From positions 248,001-312,000 of the forward strand of contig JBEKDZ010000002.1 in NCBI GenBank assembly GCA_050014095.1: a stretch of DNA of 64,000 nt, in the 5' to 3' direction. The number at the start of each line of letters is the position of its first letter. Within the stretch, counting starts at the first letter, position 1. This document shows, piece by piece, positions 24,198 to 33,486 of the stretch. The position numbers and the translations under genes were made by a program. This stretch comes from RBG-13-51-18 sp050014095. GTDB lineage: Bacteria > Chloroflexota > Dehalococcoidia > Dehalococcoidales > RBG-16-60-22. The notes beneath the pieces are model-generated. The model saw nothing but the letters and a program-made list of their open reading frames with translations, was not told the DNA's origin and made no database searches.

Positions 24198-27100
24198 TCA
24201 CTTAAGGGACTCGACTTTCAAGCCTGCCTCCCCCACCAGCTCGATAAGGCGCTGCTGAAGCTCGGGGGAGTAACCGGTCTGGAGGCTGGGTATTTTCAGC
24301 GGAACAGCCCCCCCACCGTTGAGAATGTTCAATCGAACCTCGTCGCGACCGGGATAAGTCTTAAGAATAGTGACGATTTTTCCCAGGCGGGCGACATCCC
24401 CTGCCTCATCGTCGGTCTGGCGGATATTGATGGTTAAAAGATGCCTGGCGGCAGGCGCGCTAACGGGCTTTTCGGTCGGAATTTCCGCCTTTTTAGGCGG
24501 AGCTTTTACGACCGGCTGTTCTCCTGCCTGGGGTGGCTGGTAAGGGCGGACGCTATCACAGCTTATTTGCGCCCTATCATCACGTACCCTTACTCGGCCT
24601 TGGATGATAAGCTCGTTGCCTTCCTTCCAGAGCTCATCGGTATCGGCATAGACTTTAGGCCAGACCATGACTTCCACTTGCCCGCTAAAATCCTCAAGAA
24701 TAGCGCTGGCGAACGACCGCCCGTCCTTGGTAAGGAGATAGCGCGCCGAAACGACCCTGCCAGCCAGCACTACATTTTGCCCGTCCAACTCCACACCTAT
24801 TTCCTCACAGAACTTGGTATCCGGGGTGGCGCCACTGAAAACAGGACTGAACGGTTTTTCTGAGAAGCTGACGCCGAGCAACTCCTTTTCCCAGAAGGCT
24901 TTTTCTCTATCGGAAGCTTCCGAAGGCGCCAGTTCAAGTTCCGGCAGCGGCACCGATGTCGTCTCCCCGAAGAGATCGAACATCGTCGACTGCCCTGTTT
25001 CGCGGAGTCGCTGCTCACGTTGCGCCAGGGCTAAAATACGGGCGACGCTATTGAGTAGCGCGCCGCGATTCCCTAGTGAGTCCAGCGCGCCCGCTTTTAT
25101 CAGGCTTTCCATGACCCGCCGGTTAATCGCCTGCAGGTTGCCGCGACGGCAAAAGTCTTCAATCGATTTATACGCGCCATTTTTAATGCGTTCATTTATA
25201 GCCGGCTCGATGGCTCCCGCGCCGACGTTTTTAATGGCGCCCAGTCCGAAACGGATAGCCGCAGCATTATCACCGTTTGCCTCGATGGAAAAAGCTAGCT
25301 CACTGCGGTTGATATCCGGCGACAATACTGTTATGTTAAGTCGACGGCACTCGGCGACGGCACTGGCGGTCTTTTCCAGCTCGCCGGCGTGGATGGTTAA
25401 AAAGGCGGTTATATACTCCGCCGTGTAGTTGGCTTTGAGATAAGCCGTCTGGTAGGCAATCAAGGCATAGCACCAGGCATGAGCTTTATTAAAAGCATAG
25501 CCGGTAAAAGGTTCGATAAGGGCGAAGACCTCCTCCGCTATTTCCGCGGTAAAGTCCTTCTTTTTAGCGCCATTCATAAAATTACGCTTTTCCTTCTTCA
25601 TCGTTTCCGGGATTTTCTTGCCCATCGCCTTGCGGAAGATATCTGCCTGACCCAAACTGTAGCCGGCAAACTCCTGGACGATTAAGAGCACCTGCTCCTG
25701 GTAGACGATGACGCCATAAGTCTCTTTTAAAATGTTTTCCAGGGCGGGGTGGGGATAGCGTATCGGAGCTTTGCCGTGCTTGGCATCAATAAAGCGGGGG
25801 ATATGCTCCATGGGACCGGGACGGTAAAGCGCCACCATGGCGGCGATATCGCTGAAAACCGATGGTTTTAGCTCTTTGATATAGCGACGCATACCGGAGC
25901 CTTCCAGTTGAAAGACGCCGACCGTCTCGCCTGCCGCCAGCAAATCATAGGTCTTCTTATCGTCCATAGGTAGCTTATACAGGTCAATCTCCACGCCGTG
26001 TTTTTCTTTGATAATCTCCCGCGCTTTGCCGAGGATGGTTAAATTAGCCAGCCCCAGAAAGTCCATCTTGAGCAGTCCGATGCGGGCAATATCATTCATC
26101 GCGTACTGGGTCATGACGGCTTCCTGGTTATCCGTCTTGACACAGCGTTGGAGCGGCACGTATTTCGTCAGCTGCGCTTTAGAGATAACAACGCCGGCGG
26201 CATGTGTGCTGGCGTGGCGGGAGATGCCCTCGACACGGCGCGCGGAATTGACCAGATTGCGGACGATTTCATCCTGCTCGTAGATGCTCCGCAACTCCTG
26301 GTTTTCATCCATCGCCCTGGCGAGTGTCATGCCGGGCAAACCGGGCACCAGCCGTGCCACGCGGTCGACATCGCCGTAGGTCATACCTAAAGCCCGGCCC
26401 ACGTCCCGTATCGCCGCTCTCGCCCCCAGCGTGCCAAAGGTAATAATCTGGGCGACATGGTCCTGGCCATATTTCTGGGTGACGTAGTTGATAACTTCAT
26501 CGCGGCGGTCGTCTTGGAAGTCCATGTCGACATCCGGCATCTCCTTACGCTCGATGTTCAGGAACCGTTCGAACACCAGATTATATTCCAGGGGGTCGAG
26601 GGGTGTTATGCCGAGGCAGTGTAAAACGATACTGGAAGCGGCGCTACCCCGCACCCCGAAAAGGATGTTCTGGCGTTTGGTGAAAGAGATTATATCCCAG
26701 ACGACCAGGATATAGTTGGCGAACTGCGTTTGCTTAATAACATCAAGCTCATATTCGAGGCGTTTTTTGATTTCAGGGGAGGGGTTGGGATAATATTGCT
26801 CCAGGTTTTGATAACACAGGTCGGCGAGAAACTGGTCGGCGGTTTTATCCTCGGGAATACCGATTTCCGGCAGGTGCAAACGCCCGAACTCCATTTCCAG
26901 ATTGCACATCTGCGCAATTTCTTCGGTGTTTTCCAGTGCCTGCGGGATGTCCTTATAGAGCTCCGCCATTTCCTCGGGGCTTTTAAGATAAAAGAAGTCG
27001 CCTGCCATTTTCATACGCTTTTCATCGTGAATCGTGGTGTTCGTGCCGATACAGAGCAAAAGGTCATGGGCGGAGGCGTCCTCGCGTTTTACGTAGTGGG

Positions 27101-27704
27101 TATCGTTGGTGGCGACGATAGGGATATTTAATTCCGCCCCCATCTGGACGAGGTAGGTACCTACGGCTTCTACCTCCGGTATCGGATGGCGCATGATTTC
27201 CAGGTAAAAATCGCCGAAGGTCTTTTTGTACCAGAGCGCCGCCTCTTTAGCCTCCGCGTAGCGTCCGTTCAGTACCAGATAAGCGACCTCGCCGGAGTTG
27301 CAGGCGCTAAGGGCTATCAGACCATCCTTGTGCTGCTCCAACAGCTCTTTATCTACCCGGGGTTTATAGTAAAACCCCTCCAGGTGGGCTTTAGTGGAGA
27401 GCTGGATAAGATTCTGGTAGCCGACCTGGTTTTTCGCCAGCAGAATAAGGTGGTAGCTGTTTCTATCGACGTTGTTTTTGCTGAAGCGGCTGCCCGGGGC
27501 GATATAAATCTCACAGCCGATGATGGGCTTGATACCGGCTTCCTTCGCCGCCTGGTAGAACTCGATAACCCCGTACATCACGCCGTGGTCGGTTATCGCC
27601 AGGCTAGCCATGCCCAGCTCTTTGGCGCGGGCGACCAGCTTGGGGATAGAGCACATCCCATCCAGCAAACTGTATTCGGTATGTACATGGAGATGGGCAA
27701 ACAT
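24198..27704 (-). CDS. dnaE: DNA polymerase III alpha subunit (1168 aa)
   Basis: The replicative C-family polymerase. Domains in order: N-terminal PHP (HLHVHTEYSLLDG, residues 4-16), palm with FGVRGSAASSIVLHCLG and the catalytic PDVDMDFQDDRRDEV near residue 395, fingers, tandem HhH and a C-terminal OB fold (VVLAGRVVSARYLLTKDGRSFASA). Full length for DnaE1. First gene of the minus-strand unit. Confidence 0.96.
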   Translation of the reverse strand: MFAHLHVHTEYSLLDGMCSIPKLVARAKELGMASLAITDHGVMYGVIEFYQAAKEAGIKPIIGCEIYIAPGSRFSKNNVDRNSYHLILLAKNQVGYQNLIQLSTKAHLEGFYYKPRVDKELLEQHKDGLIALSACNSGEVAYLVLNGRYAEAKEAALWYKKTFGDFYLEIMRHPIPEVEAVGTYLVQMGAELNIPIVATNDTHYVKREDASAHDLLLCIGTNTTIHDEKRMKMAGDFFYLKSPEEMAELYKDIPQALENTEEIAQMCNLEMEFGRLHLPEIGIPEDKTADQFLADLCYQNLEQYYPNPSPEIKKRLEYELDVIKQTQFANYILVVWDIISFTKRQNILFGVRGSAASSIVLHCLGITPLDPLEYNLVFERFLNIERKEMPDVDMDFQDDRRDEVINYVTQKYGQDHVAQIITFGTLGARAAIRDVGRALGMTYGDVDRVARLVPGLPGMTLARAMDENQELRSIYEQDEIVRNLVNSARRVEGISRHASTHAAGVVISKAQLTKYVPLQRCVKTDNQEAVMTQYAMNDIARIGLLKMDFLGLANLTILGKAREIIKEKHGVEIDLYKLPMDDKKTYDLLAAGETVGVFQLEGSGMRRYIKELKPSVFSDIAAMVALYRPGPMEHIPRFIDAKHGKAPIRYPHPALENILKETYGVIVYQEQVLLIVQEFAGYSLGQADIFRKAMGKKIPETMKKEKRNFMNGAKKKDFTAEIAEEVFALIEPFTGYAFNKAHAWCYALIAYQTAYLKANYTAEYITAFLTIHAGELEKTASAVAECRRLNITVLSPDINRSELAFSIEANGDNAAAIRFGLGAIKNVGAGAIEPAINERIKNGAYKSIEDFCRRGNLQAINRRVMESLIKAGALDSLGNRGALLNSVARILALAQREQRLRETGQSTMFDLFGETTSVPLPELELAPSEASDREKAFWEKELLGVSFSEKPFSPVFSGATPDTKFCEEIGVELDGQNVVLAGRVVSARYLLTKDGRSFASAILEDFSGQVEVMVWPKVYADTDELWKEGNELIIQGRVRVRDDRAQISCDSVRPYQPPQAGEQPVVKAPPKKAEIPTEKPVSAPAARHLLTINIRQTDDEAGDVARLGKIVTILKTYPGRDEVRLNILNGGGAVPLKIPSLQTGYSPELQQRLIELVGEAGLKVESLK

Positions 27705-27773
27705 GATACCCCCAATGAAAGCCTAAAATGATTATAGCACAGGACTGGTTTTTTGGAGTATTATTAGAGAACT

Positions 27774-28451
27774 ATGACGATGAAAATTATTAAGATAGTT
27801 GCCCAGTGGCTATTCATCTTGTGCCTGCCGGCTTTGCTGCTGACCGCCAGCTTAAGCGCGGCGATGAACTGCCGCACACTTTACGAGTACGGCTTTAATA
27901 AATACGATATCAGCCGTGTGACGGGACTGGCACCGGCGGAGCTGACCAAAGCCGCCGACGGACTCATAAGCTATTTTAACTCCGGCGAAGAATACATCAG
28001 CGTGACCGTGATCAAGAACGGACAGCCTTTTACCCTTTTCAACGAGCGCGAGACGCAGCATCTTAAAGACGTTAAGGGACTCTTCCAGCTGGACTATAAG
28101 GTACTGATTGGCACGGGTGTTTACGCTTTAGTTTTCCTGGGGATTACACTTTTCTGGTGGAGGGATAAACGACGTCTGGGGTGGGCATTATTGGGCGGAG
28201 GAGGGCTAACATTAGTGTTGATGGCGGCTCTGGGAATTATGATAGCGCTGGACTTCGACCAGTTTTTCTTACAGTTCCATCTTTTGAGCTTCGCTAACGA
28301 TTTCTGGCAGCTTAACCCGGCGACGGACTACCTATTAATGATGTTCCCGGATGGCTTCTGGTTCGATGCCACGCTCTTTTGCGCTTTAGGCACAGGAGCA
28401 ATGGCGATTATTTTGGGAGGGGTGGGGTGGTGGTTGCTAAGGAACACATAA
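27774..28451 (+). CDS. DUF1461/TIGR01906 family integral membrane protein (225 aa)
   Basis: Four membrane segments (about residues 5-27, 105-125, 135-158, 195-222) and an extracytoplasmic loop with NKYDISRVTGLAPAELTKAADGLISYF, typical of DUF1461. The function is unknown. It is transcribed divergently from dnaE, with about 70 bases between. No strong ribosome site is visible; two ATG codons (27774 and 27780) are possible. Confidence 0.85.
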   Translation: MTMKIIKIVAQWLFILCLPALLLTASLSAAMNCRTLYEYGFNKYDISRVTGLAPAELTKAADGLISYFNSGEEYISVTVIKNGQPFTLFNERETQHLKDVKGLFQLDYKVLIGTGVYALVFLGITLFWWRDKRRLGWALLGGGGLTLVLMAALGIMIALDFDQFFLQFHLLSFANDFWQLNPATDYLLMMFPDGFWFDATLFCALGTGAMAIILGGVGWWLLRNT

Positions 28452-28529
28452 ATTTTGGAATCATATATTTAGCAAACCCAATCTCGTCATGACTTATTTT
28501 TCAATCTATAAATATCAACTTCTTTTAAC

Positions 28530-29267
28530 CTACAACAAACTTTCCTTTATCTTAGTTAAATTGGGTTTATACGGTTTGTTTATCGGATATTCCAAAGCAT
28601 AGATGCCTCCATCACTCCAAAGATATTCTACTTTTATTGACTCCCTAGTCAGATCGGCATACCGGTCTTTTACTATGACAAACGCATCAAATTGAGTGGG
28701 AGTGTTGAGTAAACTACTAATGAATATTTTGCGATTAGTACATGGTTCTTTGAAGTAGTCTGTACCATAGACGAACTTAAATGCTCGTTGAGGATAACAA
28801 ACACTCAGCAGTTTAATGGCTTGCCCTACAGCAAAATTTTCTATCGTGAAGTATACCCAGTCTTCTGGGTCTCTTAGAATTTCTTCATAGTTCGGTGTTG
28901 TGCTTAATTGGTCTATAGTTATTCCTCCAGCATATAGCCTAACACGAAGCAATCCTGACCTCATGCCAGTTACGATAAATGTTGTATATGGCGGAAGGGG
29001 AGTTGTAGATGCATGCGTAATTACACCTACAGAATCATGTTTTGTGGTATCATCATTCATTATGAGTCCAGTAATCTGACCTAATATGCCCGTAACAACC
29101 TGCCCTCCATTCCTTAGTTTCATAAATTCTGATTGTAATTTTAGTATCGTGAGGAGTTTTTCGCCTGTGATTACTTGAGGAATTTTTTGACCCTCAGCCG
29201 AAGAGGGTCGGACTTGCCCTTTTTGAGATTCAGGCGAATGACCTTTATGTCGTGACCACCATTTCAT
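28530..29267 (-). CDS. Orphan protein of unknown function in low-GC DNA (245 aa)
   Basis: I recognise no family. The first 30 residues are polar and basic (KWWSRHKGHSPESQKG); the rest is a mixed alpha/beta sequence without membrane segments or clear catalytic motifs. The base composition is visibly richer in A/T than neighbours and codon choice differs (many AAT, TTT, ATA), suggesting recent acquisition. The ribosome site is weak. A phage- or island-derived origin is possible. Confidence 0.6.
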   Translation of the reverse strand: MKWWSRHKGHSPESQKGQVRPSSAEGQKIPQVITGEKLLTILKLQSEFMKLRNGGQVVTGILGQITGLIMNDDTTKHDSVGVITHASTTPLPPYTTFIVTGMRSGLLRVRLYAGGITIDQLSTTPNYEEILRDPEDWVYFTIENFAVGQAIKLLSVCYPQRAFKFVYGTDYFKEPCTNRKIFISSLLNTPTQFDAFVIVKDRYADLTRESIKVEYLWSDGGIYALEYPINKPYKPNLTKIKESLL

Positions 29268-29307
29268 GTTTCTTGCCTATTTGCTTTGTCGTTAAGACTT
29301 TTTGATC

Positions 29308-29718
29308 TTATCCATATGTAACATCCACCGTAAAGGTCCTTACTGTTTTACAGGCGGTGCCGTTGCAGGTAAAGGTAAAGTCCCAACTCTCATTTTGCTT
29401 GAGGCTTAAAACGCTATCCTGGGTGCTATAAACAAGGTTATTATTAGCATCGTAAAATTTGCCGGTAACCTGGACACCCTCTGCCGTGTAGCTGCTGACG
29501 TTTTTGATGGTAACCAGACCTATCGCGTTGCCCGCTGCGTCGTGGGAAAGCTCATTCTTAAGTATCGTCAGCTGCGCCTTGGGCGTATTGGTGTATATCG
29601 GCGTTCCGTTATAGGTTGCCGTTCCGTATGGCGCATTGGTTACGACAACGACACATGCCGAGGTAAAAGCTAGCAGTAGCACTAAAGCCAAGACGCCAAT
29701 AGCTATTTTGTAGTTCAT
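29308..29718 (-). CDS. FxLYD-type exported lipoprotein (136 aa)
   Basis: The signal region MNYKIAIGVLALVLLLAFTSAC ends in a lipobox-like TSAC, so Cys22 may be lipidated. The mature part matches the FxLYD pattern (LTILKNELSHDAAG, LVTIKNVSSYTAEGVQVTGKFYDANNNLVYS), a small beta-sandwich common on anaerobe cell surfaces. Its ATG overlaps the stop of the upstream gene by four bases (ATGA), so it is translated with the membrane protein at 29715-30803. Confidence 0.8.
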   Translation of the reverse strand: MNYKIAIGVLALVLLLAFTSACVVVVTNAPYGTATYNGTPIYTNTPKAQLTILKNELSHDAAGNAIGLVTIKNVSSYTAEGVQVTGKFYDANNNLVYSTQDSVLSLKQNESWDFTFTCNGTACKTVRTFTVDVTYG

Positions 29719-30803
29719 AGTTCAACCTCTTTCTTCTTCGATGGGATGACGATAGATACAACCAGCAATATCACCCCAACAACCAGTATGCCGATGGTCA
29801 GCGGCAAGGCAACCGCCGTAACGTCATAAATCAAGCCTGCTATCCAGGTGTTTAGGGCAGGAGAGATGGTTACCCGTTCCGATATCCACTGCATTATCGG
29901 CAATGTCCTCAACAAAATGATGCCAACCAGGTCAATAATGCCGAAAACTAGCAGATCCACCCCCAGCGCACGGGCGGGGGCTTTGATACTCATGTTAACC
30001 AGGAAAATTAACATCACCAGGACAAGCAGCGCTACAATCAGCCAGGTATAGTAAGTCTGGAAATAGTCGACGTACTGTTTAGCTTGCTGTAAGGCATGCA
30101 TCATGCCGCTATCTATTGAGCTCTCGTCGATGGTGAAACTATTAGGAATTTCATTGACAAAATCATCCAAATACTGGTTTAGATACTGATCTCCCAAACT
30201 TTTATAGTATGCGTCAAGCGCAGGATAGCCTGCTTTCGGTGCCACCCCAGCGAAATCTCTTAGGTATTGTTCAATATGTTCATTACGTTTATCGGGAGAA
30301 AGAGCTAAAAGGTCGGGTGGCAATATATCTTCAGGAATCTGGCGGATAATATCCTGTAAATAGCTTGATATTTCGGCGTCGGTCTTGCCGGTCAGTTCCT
30401 GTTGCAGATAATCCTTGGTTCCCTGCCATAAAGAGTCTTTCAGGTTCACCTTCAGCTCTGAAAGCGGTATCGTAATAGTAAGATAATCACTTTTGCCTAG
30501 AAAATAGTCGTAGCCGGTATTGATAGCGGCTTTCAATTGTGTTTTTATCCAGGGCTCCTGTTCTTCGATGACATTATAGGCAACTTCTTTTAGAAAATCT
30601 GCCTCTTGAGGTAGCTCTTTGCCTATCTGGTCTTCAGTCACATCCCGCGCGATGGCGGATACCGGCACTTTATCCACCTGATTTGAGACGAAATCATAAC
30701 TTAGCACCGTGCCATGCAGCATAAAAGCAACACTGAAAACCGACAGTCCAATGAAGAATATAAAGCTTAAAACAAAGGTCAAAAAGCTTTTTAAACAACC
30801 CAT
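29715..30803 (-). CDS. Polytopic membrane protein with large extracytoplasmic domain (362 aa)
   Basis: One N-terminal membrane helix (about residues 8-30), a roughly 210-residue soluble domain rich in acidic residues and Tyr, and three C-terminal helices (about 240-262, 280-302, 325-352). I recognise no named family. Topology suggests the soluble domain is outside. It is operonic with the FxLYD lipoprotein, so the two may form an envelope complex. Confidence 0.7.
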   Translation of the reverse strand: MGCLKSFLTFVLSFIFFIGLSVFSVAFMLHGTVLSYDFVSNQVDKVPVSAIARDVTEDQIGKELPQEADFLKEVAYNVIEEQEPWIKTQLKAAINTGYDYFLGKSDYLTITIPLSELKVNLKDSLWQGTKDYLQQELTGKTDAEISSYLQDIIRQIPEDILPPDLLALSPDKRNEHIEQYLRDFAGVAPKAGYPALDAYYKSLGDQYLNQYLDDFVNEIPNSFTIDESSIDSGMMHALQQAKQYVDYFQTYYTWLIVALLVLVMLIFLVNMSIKAPARALGVDLLVFGIIDLVGIILLRTLPIMQWISERVTISPALNTWIAGLIYDVTAVALPLTIGILVVGVILLVVSIVIPSKKKEVEL

Positions 30804-30968
30804 AAATCGCCCTTAAGCTTTCTCGCAGCTATTCCAGATCGACCAATTACGCTCCTAAGCCGCTATAGTTGCATAATTTTATCACATTCGATGGTAAATT
30901 ACATCTGATATTTTATTTCTTTTAGGTTGACGGCATAAAAGGTATCTAGTAGAATTACATTGTATTAT

Positions 30969-31045
30969 GGGCGGTTAGCTCAGTTGGTTAGAGCGCCGCG
31001 TTGACATCGCGGAGGTCAGTGGTTCAAGTCCTCTACCGCCCACCA
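30969..31045 (+). tRNA. tRNA-Val(GAC), island attachment site
   Basis: Acceptor GGGCGGT/ACCGCCC, D-arm GCTC/GAGC, anticodon arm CCGCG-TTGACAT-CGCGG (anticodon GAC), T-loop TTCAAGT and encoded CCA (31043-31045). The T-stem AGTGG/CCTCT has a T-T mismatch at its third pair. The last 12 bases plus two more recur at 39440-39453. Confidence 0.93.
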
Positions 31046-31323
31046 TTGTGTACAGTAGATAGAACTGGCAGCTTCTCTACAATTATTCCTCTAGGCAGCA
31101 TTGGCATTGTATAAGTTAATAGCACGTCATCCCCAGTAACTTTAACCTCTTTGATGAAGCTTCTGACAAATGACTTTTTCTCGGCAAGCGTTCCATTTCT
31201 TAAAAGTCCATGTAAATCAGCAATATAATTAGAAATGGTTTTAAGATCTGCCAGTTCCACTTTCCTGTCAGACGTCTGGCTTTCAATCTCAATCCTTCTT
31301 GCCTGTAAATCCTGCTGATGCTT
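31033..31323 (-). pseudogene. C-terminal remnant of a large serine recombinase
   Basis: About 96 codons are open, bounded upstream by a TAA at 31324-31326. The sequence (LQARRIEIES, LHGLLRNGTLAEKKSFVRSFIKEVKVTGDDVLLTY, VEKLPVLSTVHNGG) is the tail of a resolvase/invertase-type large serine recombinase. The catalytic N-terminal domain and zinc region are missing. Its stop codon lies inside the acceptor stem of tRNA-Val on the opposite strand. This is a broken gene, not a functional recombinase. Confidence 0.75.
31034..31047. repeat. attL-like direct repeat (tRNA-Val 3' end)
   Basis: TACCGCCCACCATT, the last bases of tRNA-Val plus TT, is repeated exactly at 39440-39453 in the same orientation. 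Confidence 0.65.
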
Positions 31324-31325
31324 TT

Positions 31326-31575
31326 AATCGGTCTCAAGAGATCAGAAGTCCTGAAGCCAGGTCTCAAGATATCGACTTCGGTCGACGCACCCTCATGGTG
31401 AGAGAAGGAAACGGTAGGCATCAGAGAGTAGTTGCCCATATCGGACACTGGTTTGCAAGAACTTATCACCTATCTGAACAAGGAAAGACCGGTTTGGGGT
31501 AGGGCATCAGTAATCTATGGCAATCCTACTTTGGTTGTCCTTAATATTCATAAACTCCCCTGTGTTGACATTTAA
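31326..31575 (+). pseudogene. Frameshifted tyrosine-recombinase (integrase) remnant
   Basis: One frame gives RSQEIRSPEARSQDIDFGRRTL then VREGNGRHQRVV, matching the XerC/D core pattern GLR-x2-E-I...DIDF-x2-RT...GKG-x2-RxVP. After about 31440 the pattern continues in the next frame (LQELITYLNKERPVWG), so a frameshift has occurred. The first frame stops at 31500 and the second at 31573. The catalytic His and Tyr boxes are absent. The position directly beside tRNA-Val is typical for an island integrase. Confidence 0.55.
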
Positions 31576-31752
31576 ATTATGTTGATATAGTATTTTTATG
31601 ACTGTGTTCTGGCACAGTAGCAAGGATAGAGCTTATAAGCCATTGGTCGGTGGTTCAAACCCAACCAATATCACTCTTAAGCTAAATAAAATACTTTAGA
31701 CCATAGGTTCTTTGAGAAAGGTCAAAATTAGCTCATCATAATATATATATAT

Positions 31753-31773
31753 GAAAGGAGATAAGTTATGTGA
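31753..31773 (+). promoter_or_regulatory. Start-stop minimal ORF in the leader of the transporter operon
   Basis: GAAAGGAG followed by ATG TGA (31768-31773) forms a ribosome site with a one-codon ORF. The true ribosome site of the next gene (AAAAAGGAGATAACGC) lies about 45 bases downstream and resembles it, as if duplicated. Confidence 0.4.
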
Positions 31774-31828
31774 GAGAAATAATTAGAGTTCAACTGGATA
31801 AATCCATAAAAAGGAGATAACGCTAAGT

Positions 31829-33469
31829 ATGAAAAAACTAATCTTTTTGTCCATAGCACTTATCATCATTATTGGTATGTTGTTGACTGGCTGCGGCCAA
31901 GCACAAACAACGACAACATCGGCGACAACGCCAAGTGCATCGCCGACAACCACTGGAAAGCAACCTGTATCTGGTGGCATCTTGAGAATTATCGCCTCAT
32001 CCGGCCCCCAAATGCTGAGTTATGTTCCCGTGATGGGTCCTGGTGACCGTTCAGTCATCTTCCCGGCAGCCGAAGCACTAGTAGACACAACCACCGACAG
32101 GGGAGGATTTTCGACTGGAGTCGAACCAGTTTTAGCCGAGAGTGTAGACGTAGACACTGCGGCCCTGACGATAACCTTCCACATAAGACAGGGTGTCAAA
32201 TTCTCTGACGGATCGGAACTGACAGCCGAAGTAGCACAATGGAACATGCAACAGGTCATCGATGCCGGAGCCATGCCGTACATGAGTTATTTTAAGGGTT
32301 TTAGGACTCCCGATAAATATACACTCATTATTGACATGACTTCTTTTAATAACCAGATGATGCCTACCTGGGGCTGGTGGACAGCCATGTATTCCAAGGC
32401 TGCCTGGGATGCGGCTTCAGGCGGAGACCTTGCAAAAGGCAAGGAGTGGGCTCGTACTCATATTGTCGGCACCGGTCCTTTCATCTTGAAAGATTTCCAA
32501 CGCGACGTCAGTTTAACGTGGGTGAAGAACCCCAATTACTGGCGAAAAGATAAACCCTACCTTAATGAGATTGACGTTAAAATCATCCCCGATGCCGTTA
32601 CTGCCCGGGCTGCTTTCGAGGCTGGTGAAGCAGACGTATGGGGCGCTCCAGCGAAAGATGCACAGGAATTAATAGCCAAGGGCTATTTTGAACAGACCGG
32701 CTGGCCAATGTTACCCTGGGGTATCTGGCCCAATACCGCCAACCCCGATTCTAAGATGAATGACAAGAACCTGCGGGCAGCGGTAGAATATGCTATCGAT
32801 AAAGACGGAATCGCCAAAGCGATAGGGCATGGGTTGTTCAAATCTTTGAAATCCTTGCCTCCGCCGGGAGAATGGGCTGCCGACCCGAATGCCGGCCGTT
32901 CATATGACCCGCAGAAAGCCAAAGACCTTCTGGCGGCTGCTGGTTACTCTACCTCCAAACCCTGCAAGGTCAAATTGCTGACAACTAATGCCTTCGGTCC
33001 TGACCCGATTGACGCCTGTACCATGGTTAAACAACAACTTGACGCTGTCGGTTTTGATGTCACGATCGATGTCGCCGACGCCGGCAGATACTTCGGCACT
33101 GCCTACGGTAAAACCAATGTGCCCGCGGCAGACACGGACATGTTATGGTATTTTGCTGGAGGCGAAGATACCAACTACCTGCAGACCTATATACGCTGGT
33201 TCAGTATTAATCCATTCACCTGGATATCCTTCCTAGGTCGCACAGCTGAACAGGAGAATCTGGATAAGCAGGCAATGGCAGTAGTCACTGTTCAAGAACA
33301 AATTGACTGGTGCGGGAAAGTGATGAAGTATATGACAGATAACGCCTTGATAATACCGGTTTATGGCAGTGTGGCATATGTCATACAGCAACCCTGGGTA
33401 CACAGCACCGAGTATACTCAAGGCTTTGTCCGCTGGCAGACTGAAGAAGTCTGGATGGAAAAGCACTAA
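31829..33469 (+). CDS. Peptide-type ABC transporter substrate-binding lipoprotein (546 aa)
   Basis: Family 5 extracellular solute-binding protein. The signal peptide has lipobox LLTGC (Cys near residue 22), then a low-complexity Thr/Ser linker. The core shows LAESVDVDTAALTITFHIRQGVKFSDG, GTGPFILKDFQRD, NPNYWRKDKPYLNEIDVKII and AVEYAIDKDGIAKA. It is anchored outside the membrane and delivers peptides or similar ligands to the permeases downstream. AAAAAGGAG precedes the ATG. First gene of a five-gene importer within the tRNA-Val island. Confidence 0.94.
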   Translation: MKKLIFLSIALIIIIGMLLTGCGQAQTTTTSATTPSASPTTTGKQPVSGGILRIIASSGPQMLSYVPVMGPGDRSVIFPAAEALVDTTTDRGGFSTGVEPVLAESVDVDTAALTITFHIRQGVKFSDGSELTAEVAQWNMQQVIDAGAMPYMSYFKGFRTPDKYTLIIDMTSFNNQMMPTWGWWTAMYSKAAWDAASGGDLAKGKEWARTHIVGTGPFILKDFQRDVSLTWVKNPNYWRKDKPYLNEIDVKIIPDAVTARAAFEAGEADVWGAPAKDAQELIAKGYFEQTGWPMLPWGIWPNTANPDSKMNDKNLRAAVEYAIDKDGIAKAIGHGLFKSLKSLPPPGEWAADPNAGRSYDPQKAKDLLAAAGYSTSKPCKVKLLTTNAFGPDPIDACTMVKQQLDAVGFDVTIDVADAGRYFGTAYGKTNVPAADTDMLWYFAGGEDTNYLQTYIRWFSINPFTWISFLGRTAEQENLDKQAMAVVTVQEQIDWCGKVMKYMTDNALIIPVYGSVAYVIQQPWVHSTEYTQGFVRWQTEEVWMEKH

Positions 33470-33486
33470 ATAGCCCGATATAAAAA

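Noticed and set aside
31200..31469. Peptide resembling an IS3 transposase segment (RIYRQEGLRLKARR)
   Set aside because: It is the alternative frame of the serine-recombinase remnant, which extends naturally through the same bases; no other transposase motif is present.
31600..31675. Possible tRNA with GGTTCAAACCC T-loop and a TTATAAG anticodon-like loop
   Set aside because: No acceptor or D-arm pairs and the T-stem is mismatched; at best a degenerate tRNA 3' half, not supported as a gene.
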